64,000 bases of DNA, from contig NZ_FMYF01000013.1 of NCBI RefSeq assembly GCF_900092135.1, positions 44,021 through 108,020 on the forward strand. The letters run 5' to 3'. This DNA comes from Raineyella antarctica. GTDB lineage: Bacteria; Actinomycetota; Actinomycetes; Propionibacteriales; Propionibacteriaceae. The translations under genes and the position numbers were made by a program. Below are positions 9,479 through 19,628 of the stretch, piece after piece (position 1 is the first letter of the stretch; every line of letters starts with the position of its first letter). Below the pieces are notes generated by a model. The model was not told where the DNA came from. It was given only the letters and a program-made list of their open reading frames with translations, and made no database searches.

Positions 9479-10294
9479 ATGGGTCAGAAGATCAACCCGA
9501 ACGGCTTCCGACTCGGTATCACCACCGACCACGTGAGCCGCTGGTTCGCAGAGAAGCAGTACGCCGAGTTCGTCGGTGAGGACAACAAGATCCGCGAGTG
9601 GATCCACTCCAACCTGGAGCGCGCCGGCATCTCGAACGTGGAGATCGAGCGTCGTTCCGAGCGGGTCACCATCTTCCTGTACGCCGCTCGTCCGGGCATC
9701 GTCATCGGCCGTAACGGCGCCGAGGCGGAGCGCGTCCGCGGCCAGCTGGAGAAGATGACCGGCAAGCAGGTGCAGCTGAACATCCTCGAGGTCAAGGACC
9801 CCGACACCGATGCACAGCTCGTCGCCCAGGGTGTCGCCGAGCAGCTCGGCGCCCGCGTGGCCTTCCGCCGCGCGATGCGCAAGGCCCAGCAGTCGGCCAT
9901 GCGCGCCGGCGTCAAGGGCATCCGGATCCAGTGCTCCGGCCGTCTCGGCGGCGCCGAGATGAGCCGCTCGGAGTTCTACCGCGAAGGCCGTGTGCCGCTG
10001 CACACCCTGCGCGCCGACGTCGACTACGGCTTCTACGAGGCCCGTACCAGCTTCGGCCGCATCGGTGTGAAGGTCTGGATCTACAAGGGTGACGTCTCCG
10101 GGACGCGTGCCGAGCGCGCTGCCCAGAAGGCCGCCCGTCAGAACGCCAACCAGCGCCAGCGTCCGGCGCGCGGTGGCCGTGGTCGTGGGGATCGCCCCGA
10201 GCGCGGTGGCCGTCGTCGTCAGGACGCTGCGGCAGGCCAGGACGCCCCCCGGGCGACCGAGTCTGCCCCCGCGACCGAGAACGCAGGAGCCTGA
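9479..10294 (+). CDS. rpsC: 30S ribosomal protein S3
   Basis: A 271-residue S3 that forms part of the mRNA entry channel. It has a KH domain with the GxxG loop in [12 protein letters not shown] and the C-terminal S3 domain ending in [15 protein letters not shown]. The last 45 or so residues are an Arg/Gly-rich then Ala/Glu-rich tail ([17 protein letters not shown]), longer than the E. coli protein (233 residues) and probably disordered. It starts 3 bp after rplV. Confidence 0.98.
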   Translation: MGQKINPNGFRLGITTDHVSRWFAEKQYAEFVGEDNKIREWIHSNLERAGISNVEIERRSERVTIFLYAARPGIVIGRNGAEAERVRGQLEKMTGKQVQLNILEVKDPDTDAQLVAQGVAEQLGARVAFRRAMRKAQQSAMRAGVKGIRIQCSGRLGGAEMSRSEFYREGRVPLHTLRADVDYGFYEARTSFGRIGVKVWIYKGDVSGTRAERAAQKAARQNANQRQRPARGGRGRGDRPERGGRRRQDAAAGQDAPRATESAPATENAGA

Positions 10295-10299
10295 TATCC

Positions 10300-10719
10300 A
10301 TGCTGATCCCCCGTCGAGTGAAGTACCGCAAGCAGCACCACCCGGGGCGCTCCGGCGCCGCCAAGGGTGGTACCGCTCTCGCATTCGGTGACTACGGCAT
10401 CCAGGCACTGTCCAACGCCTACGTCACGAACCGGCAGATCGAGTCCGCTCGTATCGCCATGACCCGTCACATCAAGCGTGGCGGCAAGGTCTGGATCAAC
10501 ATCTACCCGGACCGTCCGATGACCAAGCACCCTGCCGAGTCCCGCATGGGTTCCGGCAAGGGCACCCCCGAGTGGTGGGTGGCCAACGTCAAGGCCGGTG
10601 CCGTGATGTTCGAGCTGGCCGGCGTCGATGAGGAAGTGGCTCGCGAGGCCATGCGCCTGGCGATCCACAAGCTGCCGATGAAGGCGCGCTTCATCAAGCG
10701 CGAGGTAGGTGAGAACTGA
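10300..10719 (+). CDS. rplP: 50S ribosomal protein L16
   Basis: A 139-residue L16, which helps position the A-site tRNA. The protein begins [19 protein letters not shown], and the conserved [19 protein letters not shown] segment around the functional arginine/lysine cluster is intact. The stop codon shares a base with the rpmC start (TGATG), so the pair is coupled. Confidence 0.98.
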   Translation: MLIPRRVKYRKQHHPGRSGAAKGGTALAFGDYGIQALSNAYVTNRQIESARIAMTRHIKRGGKVWINIYPDRPMTKHPAESRMGSGKGTPEWWVANVKAGAVMFELAGVDEEVAREAMRLAIHKLPMKARFIKREVGEN

Positions 10720-10988
10720 TGGCGAAGACCACCAGCGCAGTCGAACTGCGCCAGATGAGCCGTGAGACCCTGAACGAGAAGGTCGTCGAGCTGAAGAAGG
10801 AGCTCTTCAACCTCCGGTTCCAGCACGCGACCGGCCAGCTCGAGTCGCAGGGTCGTCTGCGCGAGGTCCGCAAGGACATCGCGCGGATCTACACCGTGCT
10901 CCAGGAGCGGAACCTCGGCATCGTCGAGGACCCCGACCGGGCCGCCGACACCACGGACGTCGAGAAGGATGAGAAGGCAGACGCATGA
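10719..10988 (+). CDS. rpmC: 50S ribosomal protein L29
   Basis: An 89-residue L29 at the exit tunnel rim. The L29 core ([19 protein letters not shown] to [13 protein letters not shown]) fills residues 7-68. It is followed by an acidic tail of about 20 residues ([20 protein letters not shown]), longer than in most bacteria (60-70 residues in total). It overlaps rplP by one base and rpsQ by ATGA. Confidence 0.97.
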   Translation: MAKTTSAVELRQMSRETLNEKVVELKKELFNLRFQHATGQLESQGRLREVRKDIARIYTVLQERNLGIVEDPDRAADTTDVEKDEKADA

Positions 10989-11269
10989 GCGAGCAGACCA
11001 CTGAGAAGGAGACCGCGGAGCGCGGCCGCCGCAAGGTGCTGACCGGCTACGTCGTCAGCGACAAGATGGAGAAGACCATCGTCGTCACCGTGGAGGAGCG
11101 CAAGAAGCACCCCCTCTACGGCAAGGTGATGCGTCAGACCGCGCGCTACAAGGCCCACGACGAGAACAACGAGGCCGGCATCGGCGACCGCGTTCGGATC
11201 ATGGAGACCCGCCCGACGTCGCGTGACAAGCGCTGGCGCCTCATTGAGATCGTCGAGAAGGCCAAGTAA
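10985..11269 (+). CDS. rpsQ: 30S ribosomal protein S17
   Basis: A 94-residue S17, an early 16S rRNA-binding OB-fold protein. The motif [20 protein letters not shown] and the [12 protein letters not shown] strand are intact. A short Glu/Arg-rich N-terminal extension ([16 protein letters not shown]) precedes the fold. The start overlaps rpmC by ATGA. A 64-bp gap follows, the boundary between the S10 and spc gene sets. Confidence 0.97.
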   Translation: MSEQTTEKETAERGRRKVLTGYVVSDKMEKTIVVTVEERKKHPLYGKVMRQTARYKAHDENNEAGIGDRVRIMETRPTSRDKRWRLIEIVEKAK

Positions 11270-11333
11270 CCACATCGAGTTCCACTAGGCCCTCGGAAAC
11301 TGGGGAACCAGTGGGACAACCAGGAGATAGAAG

Positions 11334-11702
11334 ATGATCCAGCAGGAGTCGCGACTGAAGGTCGCCGACAACACTGGTGCGAAGGAACTCCTTTGCATCC
11401 GTGTTCTCGGTGGTTCCGGTCGTCGCTACGCCGGACTCGGCGACACCATCGTCTGCACCGTGAAGGACGCAATTCCCGGTGGAAACGTGAAGAAGGGTGA
11501 GGTCGTCAAGGCCGTCGTGGTCCGCACCGTCAAGGAGACCCGTCGACCCGACGGTTCTTACATCAAGTTCGACGAGAACGCCGCCGTGATCCTGAAGAGC
11601 GACGGGGAGCCCCGTGGCACCCGTATCTTCGGACCGGTCGGCCGTGAGCTGCGCGACAAGAAGTTCATGCGCATCATCTCGCTCGCCCCGGAGGTGATCT
11701 GA
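11334..11702 (+). CDS. rplN: 50S ribosomal protein L14
   Basis: A 122-residue L14, at the subunit interface, where the silencing factor RsfS binds. It begins [20 protein letters not shown], and the conserved [15 protein letters not shown] and [22 protein letters not shown] segments (read in parts) are present. The length is exactly typical. rplX follows after one base. Confidence 0.98.
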   Translation: MIQQESRLKVADNTGAKELLCIRVLGGSGRRYAGLGDTIVCTVKDAIPGGNVKKGEVVKAVVVRTVKETRRPDGSYIKFDENAAVILKSDGEPRGTRIFGPVGRELRDKKFMRIISLAPEVI

Positions 11703-11703
11703 C

Positions 11704-12081
11704 ATGAGTGACCAGAAGAAGCTGCACGTGAAGAAGGGTGACCGCGTCAAGGTCATCGCCGGCAAGGACAAGGGCACCGTCGGCGAGATCATCGCCGTCG
11801 ACCCGTCCAACGAGCGCGTCACCGTCCAGGGCGTCAACATCGTCAAGCGCCACCTGACCGACCGCCAGGCCGGCGGCCGGACGGTCCAGGGCGGGATCGT
11901 GTCCTCCGAGGCCCCGATCCACGTCTCCAACGTCCAGCCGGTCGTCAAGAAGGACGGTGAGGAGGTCGTGACGCGCGTCGGACACAAGCGCGTCAAGGTC
12001 ACCCGCACCCGTGCCGACGGCTCGGAGCACGAGGTCTACCGCAGCGTCCGTATCGCCAAGGCCACGGGGGAGGAGTTCTGA
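11704..12081 (+). CDS. rplX: 50S ribosomal protein L24
   Basis: A 125-residue L24, an assembly initiator that binds the 5' part of 23S rRNA. The KOW motif is [19 protein letters not shown] (residues 9-27), and [14 protein letters not shown] follows. The C-terminal 20 residues ([20 protein letters not shown]) extend slightly beyond the usual end. The stop overlaps the rplE ATG (TGATG). Confidence 0.97.
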   Translation: MSDQKKLHVKKGDRVKVIAGKDKGTVGEIIAVDPSNERVTVQGVNIVKRHLTDRQAGGRTVQGGIVSSEAPIHVSNVQPVVKKDGEEVVTRVGHKRVKVTRTRADGSEHEVYRSVRIAKATGEEF

Positions 12082-12722
12082 TGTCCACCGAGACCACCGA
12101 AGCAACCACGCCCGTGACCCGCGAGGTGCCGCGTCTGAAGACGAGGTACCGCGAGGAGATCGTCCCGGCGCTGCGCGAGCAGTTCCAGATCGCCAACGCG
12201 ATGCAGATCCCCGGTCTGGTCAAGATCACCGTGAACATGGGTGTCGGCGACGCCGCCCGTGACTCCAAGGTGATGGATGGCGCGATCAAGGACCTCACCG
12301 CGATCACCGGCCAGAAGCCGCAGGTCACGAACGCCCGCAAGTCGATCGCCCAGTTCAAGCTCCGCGAGGGCCAGGCCATCGGCACGCACGTCACCCTCCG
12401 CGGTGACCGCATGTGGGAGTTCCTGGACCGTCTGCTGTCGATCGCCCTGCCGCGTATCCGTGACTTCCGCGGGCTCAACCCGTGGCAGTTCGACGGCAAG
12501 GGGAACTACACCTTCGGTCTGACCGAGCAGGTCATGTTCCACGAGATCGACCAGGACAGGATCGACCGTACCCGCGGTATGGACATCACGATCGTCACCT
12601 CGGCGACCAACGACGAGGAAGGCCGCGCGCTGCTCAAGCAGCTCGGCTTCCCCTTCAATGACAACCCGAAGAAGGCGAAGGCCAAGGTGTCCGGCTCTCG
12701 CTACTCCCGTGGGAAGAAGTGA
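12081..12722 (+). CDS. rplE: 50S ribosomal protein L5
   Basis: A 213-residue L5, which binds 5S rRNA and contacts the P-site tRNA. An N-terminal extension of about 25 residues precedes the conserved [32 protein letters not shown] and [19 protein letters not shown] are intact. The length is larger than the usual 180 because of both end extensions. It overlaps rplX by one base. Confidence 0.98.
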   Translation: MSTETTEATTPVTREVPRLKTRYREEIVPALREQFQIANAMQIPGLVKITVNMGVGDAARDSKVMDGAIKDLTAITGQKPQVTNARKSIAQFKLREGQAIGTHVTLRGDRMWEFLDRLLSIALPRIRDFRGLNPWQFDGKGNYTFGLTEQVMFHEIDQDRIDRTRGMDITIVTSATNDEEGRALLKQLGFPFNDNPKKAKAKVSGSRYSRGKK

Positions 12723-12729
12723 GTAACTG

Positions 12730-12915
12730 ATGGCAAAGACCGGTCTGAAGGTCAAGCAGTCCCGTAAGCCCAAGTTCGCGGTTCGCGGCTACTCCCGCTG
12801 CCAGAAGTGCGGCCGTCCGCACTCCGTCTACCGCAAGTTCGGCCTGTGCCGCATCTGCCTGCGGGAGATGGCCCACAAGGGCGAGCTGCCCGGCATCACC
12901 AAGTCCTCCTGGTGA
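12730..12915 (+). CDS. rpsZ: 30S ribosomal protein S14 type Z (zinc-binding)
   Basis: A 61-residue short-form S14 with an intact zinc site: two CxxC pairs in [20 protein letters not shown]. This is the zinc-containing paralog; many actinobacteria also carry a longer zinc-free form elsewhere for use under zinc limitation. It lies 7 bp after rplE. The next gene, rpsH, is unusually far away (223 bp). Confidence 0.98.
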   Translation: MAKTGLKVKQSRKPKFAVRGYSRCQKCGRPHSVYRKFGLCRICLREMAHKGELPGITKSSW

Positions 12916-13138
12916 GTCCTGCGTACGCGGTGCCGTCCGTCTGACGAGCGGCGCCGCGTACGAGGGGCAACGGGGGAGGGGCGGACGAGAGTCCGCCGCA
13001 CCTCCGGGTGGGCCCATGCCCACGGCCAGCCGGTGGGGCCGATGCTCTCACCAGATTCCTAGATTTTCACACTTCCAACGCCGCAGGTCCGGGCCTCGAG
13101 CCATCGGAAACCGCAGCGAGAAAGAGGCTTCCTGAGCC
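12916..13138 (+). promoter_or_regulatory. Structured S14-S8 spacer with three hairpins
   Basis: This 223-bp gap inside the spc gene set holds three successive perfect hairpins. The first has CGTACGCGG/CCGCGTACG arms (12922-12930 with 12954-12962), with a further GCCG/CGGC pairing inside. The second has GGCGGAC/GTCCGCC arms around a GAGA tetraloop (12980-12997). The third has GTGGGC/GCCCAC arms around CCAT (13008-13023). No T-run follows any of them. No ORF of note is present. It could be a partial terminator, a processing site or a ribosomal-protein target; the sequence does not say which. Confidence 0.6.
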
Positions 13139-13546
13139 ATGAGCATGACCGATCCGATCGCAGACATGCTGACGCGTCTGCGTAACGCCAATCAGGCGCA
13201 CCATGACGAGACATCTATGCCCCACTCGAAGATCAAGGCGGGTATCGCCGAGATCCTCAAGCAGGAGGGCTACATCCAGGACTACCAGGTCACCGACCCC
13301 GCCGAGGGGGAGGTTGGCAAGACCCTGACCCTGACGCTGAAGTTCGGCGAGGACCGTGAGCGTGCGCTCGCCGGTATCCGCCGCATCTCCAAGCCGGGCC
13401 TGCGCGTCTACGCCAAGTCCACCAACCTGCCCAAGGTCCTCGGTGGCCTGGGTATCGCCATCATCTCCACCTCGCAGGGTCTGCTGACCGACCGCGAGGC
13501 CAAGGCCAAGAGCGTGGGTGGGGAAGTCCTCGCCTACGTGTGGTGA
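13139..13546 (+). CDS. rpsH: 30S ribosomal protein S8
   Basis: A 135-residue S8, a primary 16S rRNA-binding protein and, in E. coli, the repressor of the spc operon. It begins [20 protein letters not shown], and the C-terminal [20 protein letters not shown] with the AYVW end is typical. The ATG is preceded by AGAAAGAGG. It lies downstream of the structured spacer. Confidence 0.98.
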   Translation: MSMTDPIADMLTRLRNANQAHHDETSMPHSKIKAGIAEILKQEGYIQDYQVTDPAEGEVGKTLTLTLKFGEDRERALAGIRRISKPGLRVYAKSTNLPKVLGGLGIAIISTSQGLLTDREAKAKSVGGEVLAYVW

Positions 13547-13573
13547 CGGACGAGACCGAGAGAGGAGAAAACC

Positions 13574-14116
13574 ATGTCCCGAATTGGAAGGCTCCCGATC
13601 ACCGTCCCGTCCGGCGTTGAGGTCACCCTTGATGGCCGGCAGGTGAAGGTGAAGGGTCCGAAGGGCGAGCTGGAGCACCAGGTCGCCGCGCCCATCACGG
13701 TGCAGAGGAGCGAGAACGGCGAGCTGGTCGTCGAGCGCCCGGATGACGAGCGCCTGAACCGCTCGCTGCACGGCCTGACCCGCACGCTGGTGAACAACAT
13801 GGTCACCGGTGTGACCCAGGGCTACGAGAAGAAGCTCGAGATCCAGGGCGTCGGCTACCGTGTCGTCGCCAAGGGCCCGACGCAGCTCGAGTTCGCCCTC
13901 GGCTTCTCCCACCCGGTGATCGTCGACGCACCCGCCGGCATCACGTTCAAGGTGGAGAACCCCACGCACTTCTCCGTGCAGGGGATCGACAAGCAGCTGG
14001 TCGGCGAGGTCGCCGCCAACATCCGCAAGATCCGCAAGCCCGAGCCCTACAAGGGCAAGGGTGTGCGGTACGAGGGCGAGCACGTCCGCCGCAAGGCCGG
14101 AAAGGCAGGTAAGTGA
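13574..14116 (+). CDS. rplF: 50S ribosomal protein L6
   Basis: A 180-residue L6 near the GTPase-associated centre, with two repeated alpha/beta domains. It begins [17 protein letters not shown], and the C-terminal signature [20 protein letters not shown] is intact. Normal length. It follows rpsH after 27 bp with an AGAGGAGA ribosome site. Confidence 0.98.
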   Translation: MSRIGRLPITVPSGVEVTLDGRQVKVKGPKGELEHQVAAPITVQRSENGELVVERPDDERLNRSLHGLTRTLVNNMVTGVTQGYEKKLEIQGVGYRVVAKGPTQLEFALGFSHPVIVDAPAGITFKVENPTHFSVQGIDKQLVGEVAANIRKIRKPEPYKGKGVRYEGEHVRRKAGKAGK

Positions 14117-14118
14117 CG

Positions 14119-14502
14119 ATGGGTATCTCCCTGACGCACAACAAGCACACCGCGCCGAAGGCTGCGTCCAAGCTGCGCCGCCAGGTCCGCGGCCGCAAGA
14201 AGATCTTCGGCTCCGCCGAGCGCCCGCGCCTCGTCGTGTCCCGGTCCGCCAAGCACATGTTCGTGCAGGTGATCGACGACACCCAGGGTCGTACGCTCGC
14301 GTCGGCTTCGACGATGGAGGCCGATCTGCGCTCCTTCGAGGGCGACAAGTCTGCCAAGGCTCGCAAGGTCGGCGCGCTGGTCGCCGAGCGTGCGAAGTCC
14401 GCTGGTGTGGAGAAGGTCGTTCTCGACCGCGCCGGCTTCAAGTACCAGGGTCGTGTGGCTGCGCTCGCCGATGGCGCGCGTGAAGCCGGCCTGGACTTCT
14501 GA
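14119..14502 (+). CDS. rplR: 50S ribosomal protein L18
   Basis: A 127-residue L18, the main 5S rRNA-binding protein with L5. Basic N-terminus ([20 protein letters not shown]) and the [20 protein letters not shown] core are present. I chose the ATG at 14119 (MGISLTHN); a GTG at 14113 that overlaps the rplF stop (GTGA) would add two residues and is also possible. Confidence 0.97.
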   Translation: MGISLTHNKHTAPKAASKLRRQVRGRKKIFGSAERPRLVVSRSAKHMFVQVIDDTQGRTLASASTMEADLRSFEGDKSAKARKVGALVAERAKSAGVEKVVLDRAGFKYQGRVAALADGAREAGLDF

Positions 14503-14520
14503 CGAGAGGATAGAGAAGCG

Positions 14521-15132
14521 ATGAGTGAGAACCAGGGCCGCACTGGCGGCCGTGGCGAGCGTCGCGGTCGTGACGATCGTCGGGGCAGCCGCAACACCGA
14601 GGACAAGAACCAGTTCATCGAGCGCGTGGTGACCATCAACCGCGTTGCCAAGGTCGTCAAGGGCGGCCGCCGCTTCAGCTTCACCGCGCTGGTCGTGGTG
14701 GGCGACGGTGACGGTACGGTCGGCGTCGGCTACGGCAAGGCCAAGGAGGTCCCCGCGGCGATCGCCAAGGGTGTCGAGGAGGCGAAGAAGAACTTCTTCC
14801 GCGTCCCCCGCATCCAGAAGACCATCCCGCACCCGGTCCAGGGCGAGAAGGCCGCCGGCGTGGTCATGCTGCGCCCGGCCGCTCCCGGTACCGGTGTGAT
14901 CGCTGGTGGCGCCGTGCGCGCCGTCCTCGAGTGCGCGGGTGTCCAGGACGTCCTGGCGAAGTCGCTGGGTTCGTCGAACGCGATCAACGTGGTGCACGCC
15001 ACCGAGGTCGCGCTGAAGATGCTGGAAGAGCCCGAGGACGTCGCCAAGCGTCGTGGGAAGTCCGTTGCGGACGTCACCCCGGCCGCGAAGCTGCGTTCCC
15101 GTGAAGAGGGCAAGCAGGAGGTGGCTTCCTGA
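14521..15132 (+). CDS. rpsE: 30S ribosomal protein S5
   Basis: A 203-residue S5, at the mRNA entry site and important for fidelity. The Arg/Gly/Asp-rich N-terminal 25 residues ([20 protein letters not shown]) precede the double-stranded-RNA-binding-like domain with [20 protein letters not shown] and [15 protein letters not shown]. The stop overlaps the rpmD start (TGATG). Confidence 0.98.
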   Translation: MSENQGRTGGRGERRGRDDRRGSRNTEDKNQFIERVVTINRVAKVVKGGRRFSFTALVVVGDGDGTVGVGYGKAKEVPAAIAKGVEEAKKNFFRVPRIQKTIPHPVQGEKAAGVVMLRPAAPGTGVIAGGAVRAVLECAGVQDVLAKSLGSSNAINVVHATEVALKMLEEPEDVAKRRGKSVADVTPAAKLRSREEGKQEVAS

Positions 15133-15314
15133 TGGCGAAGCTGCAGATCACCCAGATCAAGGGTGTCGTCGGCGAGAAGCCGCAGATGGGGCGCACGCTG
15201 CGTGGCCTCGGTCTGCGCAAGATCGGCCAGAGCGTCGAGCAGCCGGACAACCCGGCCATCCGTGGCATGGTCCGTACGGTCCGCCACCTGATCACCGTTG
15301 AGGAGGTTGACTGA
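15132..15314 (+). CDS. rpmD: 50S ribosomal protein L30
   Basis: A 60-residue L30. The short form found in actinobacteria is complete, with [20 protein letters not shown] and [20 protein letters not shown]. It overlaps rpsE by one base and is followed by rplO one base after its stop. Confidence 0.97.
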   Translation: MAKLQITQIKGVVGEKPQMGRTLRGLGLRKIGQSVEQPDNPAIRGMVRTVRHLITVEEVD

Positions 15315-15315
15315 T

Positions 15316-15756
15316 ATGGCGATCAAGCTGCATGATCTCCAGCCGGCTCCCGGCTCCAAGCGCGACCGCATCCGTGTCGGCCGTGGTGAGGGTTCCAAGG
15401 GCAAGACCTCGGGCCGTGGCACCAAGGGCACGGGCGCACGCAAGAACACCCCCGAGTTCTTCGAGGGTGGCCAGATGCCGATGCACATGCGTGTTCCGAA
15501 GCTTCGCGGCTTCAAGAACCCGTTCCGCGTCGAGTACCAGGTCGTGAACCTGGAGAAGCTCGTGGCCCTCTACCCCGAGGGTGGCGAGGTCACGGTCGAG
15601 GACCTGGTCTCCAAGGGCGCCGTCCGTGACGGCGAGCTGGTCAAGGTGCTGGGCGGCGGCGAGCTGCCCGTCAAGCTCCAGGTCAAGGCCAACAAGTTCT
15701 CGGCTTCGGCCAAGGAGAAGATCGAGGCCGCCGGCGGTTCCGCCGAGGTCCTCTGA
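15316..15756 (+). CDS. rplO: 50S ribosomal protein L15
   Basis: A 146-residue L15, a late-assembly 50S protein. The glycine-rich N-terminal arm ([18 protein letters not shown]) and the [20 protein letters not shown] segment are typical; the C-terminal globular domain is complete. The ATG at 15316 directly follows the rpmD stop and has AGGAGG upstream inside rpmD. A strong hairpin follows. Confidence 0.98.
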   Translation: MAIKLHDLQPAPGSKRDRIRVGRGEGSKGKTSGRGTKGTGARKNTPEFFEGGQMPMHMRVPKLRGFKNPFRVEYQVVNLEKLVALYPEGGEVTVEDLVSKGAVRDGELVKVLGGGELPVKLQVKANKFSASAKEKIEAAGGSAEVL

Positions 15757-15801
15757 CCCACGGGTCATCACAGCTGGGCACCCGTCTGACGGGTGCACGG
15801 C

Positions 15802-15839
15802 ACAGCAGGGGCGGTTCCTCCGGGAGCCGCCCCTGCTGT
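15802..15839 (+). terminator. Strong hairpin between rplO and secY
   Basis: Arms ACAGCAGGGGCGG and CCGCCCCTGCTGT (13 bp, perfect) enclose a 12-base loop. There is no T-run. It could end most ribosomal transcription here and leave secY-adk-map to read-through or to their own promoter in the 150 bp that follow. Confidence 0.6.
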
Positions 15840-15993
15840 CGTACGTCGCCGCCCGGGTGTCCCCGGGGCTGATCGTCCGGGCGGGGGCTTCGGTGGAGTT
15901 GATACAGTCGAGCGGCATGCTCCAGTCGGAGCGTGGTCCAGCGTCCCCGGGCATGCCCGGTACGTGTTGTCGTCGTCACGAGAGAGGGGCACG

Positions 15994-17298
15994 GTGCTCC
16001 AAGCATTCGCGAATGCCTTCCGGACACCGGATCTTCGCAACAAGATCCTGTTCTCCCTGGGGATCATCGTCATCTTCCGGATCGGCTCCGCCATCCCCAT
16101 CCCGAACGTGAACGTCCAGCAGGTCGACTACTGCCGCGCCATGGCCTCCGGCGGCCAGGCCGGCTTCGCGTCGATGCTCAACATGTTCTCCGGTGGTGCC
16201 CTGCTGAGGCTGGCGATCTTCGCCCTCGGCGTGATGCCGTACATCACCGCCTCGATCATCATCCAGCTGATGACGGTGGTGATCCCGCGGCTGGAGCGCC
16301 TCCGCAAGGAGGGCGGCCACGGCCAGGAGCAGATCACCCAGTACACCCGCTACCTGACGATCCTGCTGGCCATCATGCAGTCGACGGCGTACGTCACGCT
16401 GGCGGTCAACGACCAGCTGATCCCGGGGTGTACCGGGCTGGTCTACAGCAGCAACCTGTTCCCGGTGATCGTGATGATCCTGACCATGACCGCCGGCACG
16501 AGCCTGGTGATGTGGATGGGTGAGCTGATCACCGAGAAGGGCGTCGGCAACGGCATGTCCGTGCTGATCTTCACCTCGGTCGCCGCCCAGTTCCCGAACG
16601 GGCTGACCTCGGTCCGCCAGTCGCGCCCCGGCCAGGAGGGCTGGGTCGTGATGGGCCTGGTCGTCCTCGTCGGCCTCGCCGTGATGGCCGCGGTGGTGTT
16701 CATCGAGCAGGGCCAGCGCCGGGTCCGGGTCCAGTACGCCAAGAAGATGATCGGCGGGAAGCTGCGTGGCGGCACCTCCACGTACATCCCGATCAAGGTG
16801 AACCAGGCCGGTGTCATCCCGGTCATCTTCGCCTCGTCGATGCTGTACCTGCCGGTGATGTTCTCGACCTTCAACCCGAACAGCAAGGCCGCGCAGTGGC
16901 TCGGCCGCTACTTCGGGACGATGTCGCACCCGGTGTACGTCATCACGTACTTCCTGCTCATCATCCTGTTCGCCTACTTCTACGTCTCGATCACCTTCAA
17001 CACCGAGGAGATCGCGGACAACATGAAGAAGTACGGCGGTTTCATCCCCGGTATCCGTGCGGGCCGGCCGACGGAGCGGTATCTTTCCTTCGTCCTGAGC
17101 CGGCTGACGGCTCCCGGATCGCTGTACCTGGCGCTGATCGCGCTGATCCCGTCGATCGCCTTCATACTGTTCCAGGCCAACCAGAACTTCCCGTTCGGTG
17201 GTACGTCGCTGCTCATCATCGTCGGCGTCGGCCTGGACACCATCAAGCAGATCGAGTCCAAGCTCCAGCAACACAACTACGAAGGGTTCCTCCGATGA
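15994..17298 (+). CDS. secY: Protein translocase subunit SecY
   Basis: A 434-residue, ten-helix channel protein of the SecYEG translocon in the cytoplasmic membrane. Visible landmarks are the cytosolic start [17 protein letters not shown], the plug region after the first helix, [12 protein letters not shown] in TM2 and [19 protein letters not shown] in the cytoplasmic loop that contacts SecA and the ribosome. The GTG at 15994 follows GAGAGGGGCAC; longer in-frame starts upstream lack SecY homology. Its stop overlaps the adk start (ATGA). Confidence 0.97.
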   Translation: MLQAFANAFRTPDLRNKILFSLGIIVIFRIGSAIPIPNVNVQQVDYCRAMASGGQAGFASMLNMFSGGALLRLAIFALGVMPYITASIIIQLMTVVIPRLERLRKEGGHGQEQITQYTRYLTILLAIMQSTAYVTLAVNDQLIPGCTGLVYSSNLFPVIVMILTMTAGTSLVMWMGELITEKGVGNGMSVLIFTSVAAQFPNGLTSVRQSRPGQEGWVVMGLVVLVGLAVMAAVVFIEQGQRRVRVQYAKKMIGGKLRGGTSTYIPIKVNQAGVIPVIFASSMLYLPVMFSTFNPNSKAAQWLGRYFGTMSHPVYVITYFLLIILFAYFYVSITFNTEEIADNMKKYGGFIPGIRAGRPTERYLSFVLSRLTAPGSLYLALIALIPSIAFILFQANQNFPFGGTSLLIIVGVGLDTIKQIESKLQQHNYEGFLR

Positions 17299-17867
17299 GG
17301 CTACTGATCATGGGTCCGCCCGGTGCCGGCAAGGGCACGCAGGCCAAGGGCATCGCCGAGCGCTACGGGATTCCCGCCATCTCCACGGGCGACATCTTCC
17401 GTACGAACGTGAAGAACGAGACCCCGCTCGGTCTGAAGGTCAAGGAGATCATGAACGCGGGTGGGTACGTCGGTGACGACATCACCAACGGCCTGATCGC
17501 GAACCGGCTGGCCGAGGAGGACGCCCGCGGTGGCTTCCTGCTCGACGGCTACCCCCGTACGCCCGCCCAGGTGGAGGCGCTCGACGGCATGCTGGCCGAG
17601 CTCGGCGAGAAGCTTGACGCCGTCGTCTCGCTGACCGCCGACACCGACGAGGTCGTCACGCGACTGCTGAAGCGTGCCGAGATCGAGGGCCGGGCCGACG
17701 ACAACGAGGAGACCATCCGGACCCGCCTCGACGTCTACGCCAAGGAGACCGCCCCGCTGCTGGCGACGTACGCCGACCGCGGCCTGCTGGTCGAGGTCGA
17801 CGGCCTGGGTGACATCGACGAGGTGGGGCAGCGGATCGCCGACGCCCTCGAGGCGAAGAAGGCCTGA
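17295..17867 (+). CDS. adk: Adenylate kinase
   Basis: A 190-residue enzyme converting ATP + AMP to 2 ADP. The P-loop is GPPGAGKGT (residues 7-15), and the AMP site contains the DGYPRTPAQ segment. The LID is the short form without a zinc-binding CxxC insert, the actinobacterial type. It overlaps secY by ATGA and is followed immediately, with no gap, by map. Confidence 0.97.
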   Translation: MRLLIMGPPGAGKGTQAKGIAERYGIPAISTGDIFRTNVKNETPLGLKVKEIMNAGGYVGDDITNGLIANRLAEEDARGGFLLDGYPRTPAQVEALDGMLAELGEKLDAVVSLTADTDEVVTRLLKRAEIEGRADDNEETIRTRLDVYAKETAPLLATYADRGLLVEVDGLGDIDEVGQRIADALEAKKA

Positions 17868-18716
17868 GTGTTCCGTTCCCGCGGGATAGAGATCAAGACC
17901 GACGACCAGCTCCGCCTGATGCGGAGGGCGGGGCTGGTCGTGGCCGAGTTCCTCGACGCCATCAGCGCCCAGGCGCGCCCCGGCGTGACCCTGCGCGAGC
18001 TGGACCAGGTCGGCCGCGACGTCCTCGCCCACCACGGTGCCGACTCGAACTTCCTGGAGTACGGGGCGGACTCCCGTGGCCTGGGTGGGTTCAAGGGTGT
18101 CGCCTGCCTGTCGGTGAACCAGGTCATCGTGCACGGCATGCCGACCGACGAACCCCTCGCCGACGGCGACATCCTGTCCATCGACGGGGGAGCGATCATC
18201 GACGGCTGGCACGGCGACGCGGCCCGGACCGTCCAGGTCGGCACGCCCAGCCCCGCCAACCAGGCGCTGGCCGAGGCCACCGAGGGCGCCATGTGGGCCG
18301 GCATCGCCGCCGCCCGGCTCAACGGCCGGATCGGTGACATCGGCGCGGCCGTGGAGGCGTACGCCACCTCGGCACCCGGCGGACCGTACGGGATCGTCCG
18401 CGAGTACGTGGGCCACGGCATCGGCACCGAGATGCACCAGGCTCCCGACGTGCCCAACTTCGGACGTGCCGGCAAGGGCCCGCGGATCACCCGCGGGATG
18501 GCGTTCTGCATCGAGCCGATGCTCACCCTGGGCGAGCCGGACAATGCCGTGCTCGACGACGACTGGACGGTCGTCACGCTCGACGGCCGACCGGCCGCGC
18601 ACTGGGAGCACACGGTCACCTGCACCGCGCAGGGCGTCTGGGTGCTCACCGCACACGACGGCGGCGAGGAGATGCTGGGCCGCCTGGGCGTCCCGTTCGG
18701 CCCGCTGGCCGACTGA
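17868..18716 (+). CDS. map: Methionine aminopeptidase, type I
   Basis: A 282-residue metalloprotease that removes the initiator methionine. All five metal ligands are recognisable: two aspartates in IDGGAIIDGWHGD, the histidine in GHGIGTEMH, and glutamates in CIEPML and HWEHT. The GTG start lies directly after the adk stop, so it is translated from the same message. A short N-terminus (FRSRGIEIKTDDQL) lacks the SH3-binding extension found in some actinobacterial paralogs. Confidence 0.96.
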   Translation: MFRSRGIEIKTDDQLRLMRRAGLVVAEFLDAISAQARPGVTLRELDQVGRDVLAHHGADSNFLEYGADSRGLGGFKGVACLSVNQVIVHGMPTDEPLADGDILSIDGGAIIDGWHGDAARTVQVGTPSPANQALAEATEGAMWAGIAAARLNGRIGDIGAAVEAYATSAPGGPYGIVREYVGHGIGTEMHQAPDVPNFGRAGKGPRITRGMAFCIEPMLTLGEPDNAVLDDDWTVVTLDGRPAAHWEHTVTCTAQGVWVLTAHDGGEEMLGRLGVPFGPLAD

Positions 18717-18851
18717 GCAGCCACTGAGGAGTCCCTCCCACCCGGCCCCGCGCGCGCCGACCTCCTGGTCTGGTCTCGTTCGGGGCCGGATGGCACACTT
18801 GCTCCACCGGGCCACCCCCACGGTCGGTCCGCTGATGCACTGGAGGCTGCC

Positions 18852-19628
18852 ATGGCCGACGAGGAGTACCCCTTCATCCCCGTGACGCGGTCCGGGGACG
18901 AGCACCTTGGCCGACAGGACCGGCCGGAGCCGTCGCCGCTGGAGATCATGGAGCTGATCGAGACACTGCGCGCGGTGGTCGCCGGCCGTACCGCCGCCCC
19001 GTACGTCCTGGACGACACCGACCCGCTGGCCCGCGAGGCCTGCTGGCTGCTGGTCGCCGCGATCCTCGGCAAGCCCGTCCGCCACCCGGCGGAGGTCACC
19101 GCCCAGTGGTACGTCGCGCAGCGCGAGGCCGAGTGCGGTGCCTCGGTCCGGCTGCTCGGCAAGCGGCTGGAGCCGGCCATCGCGTGGCTCGCCCCCGACG
19201 ACGAGGCCGGGCTGCCGATCAGGTCCCGGTTCGCCGCCTGGATGGTCCGCGCGGGCGGGCAGCGTACGCGGCTGGGTCCGCTGCGCGCCGCCGAGATCTA
19301 CCGCGACCTCGTGCCGCGGATGTCCGGGCACGGGGTGAGTCGTTCCCGGCCCATGGAGATGTGGCGCGAGACGCTGGACGGGCTGTCCGGACTGCACGAG
19401 TGGTCGGGAGGCGTCGCCGGACCCCATGCCGACATCGCCCGCGGGTCCCTGCTGGCCTACGCCCGGCTGGGGGCCGAGATCGGCCGCCGGGCCGATGCCG
19501 TCGAGTGCCTGGACCGGCTGCGTCGCGACCTCCTCCTGCTGGCCGAGCATCGCGACCCCACCCAGGACGAGGTGCTGGCGCTGGTCGAGATCGACCTGGA
19601 GCTGGCCTTCCTCGACGGCCGCCCCTGA
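18852..19628 (+). CDS. Conserved protein of unknown function
   Basis: A 258-residue soluble protein that I do not recognise. It has no signal peptide, membrane segment or obvious catalytic motif. It is rich in Ala, Arg and acidic residues and looks mostly helical. A central Arg-rich part (AAWMVRAGGQRTRLGPLRAA) and a C-terminal helix pair (RRDLLLLAEHRDPTQDEVLA) stand out. The ATG has GGAGGCTGCC upstream. It stands alone between map and the ABC transporter, with gaps of 135 and 133 bp, and has normal GC-rich codon use for the region. Confidence 0.8.
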   Translation: MADEEYPFIPVTRSGDEHLGRQDRPEPSPLEIMELIETLRAVVAGRTAAPYVLDDTDPLAREACWLLVAAILGKPVRHPAEVTAQWYVAQREAECGASVRLLGKRLEPAIAWLAPDDEAGLPIRSRFAAWMVRAGGQRTRLGPLRAAEIYRDLVPRMSGHGVSRSRPMEMWRETLDGLSGLHEWSGGVAGPHADIARGSLLAYARLGAEIGRRADAVECLDRLRRDLLLLAEHRDPTQDEVLALVEIDLELAFLDGRP

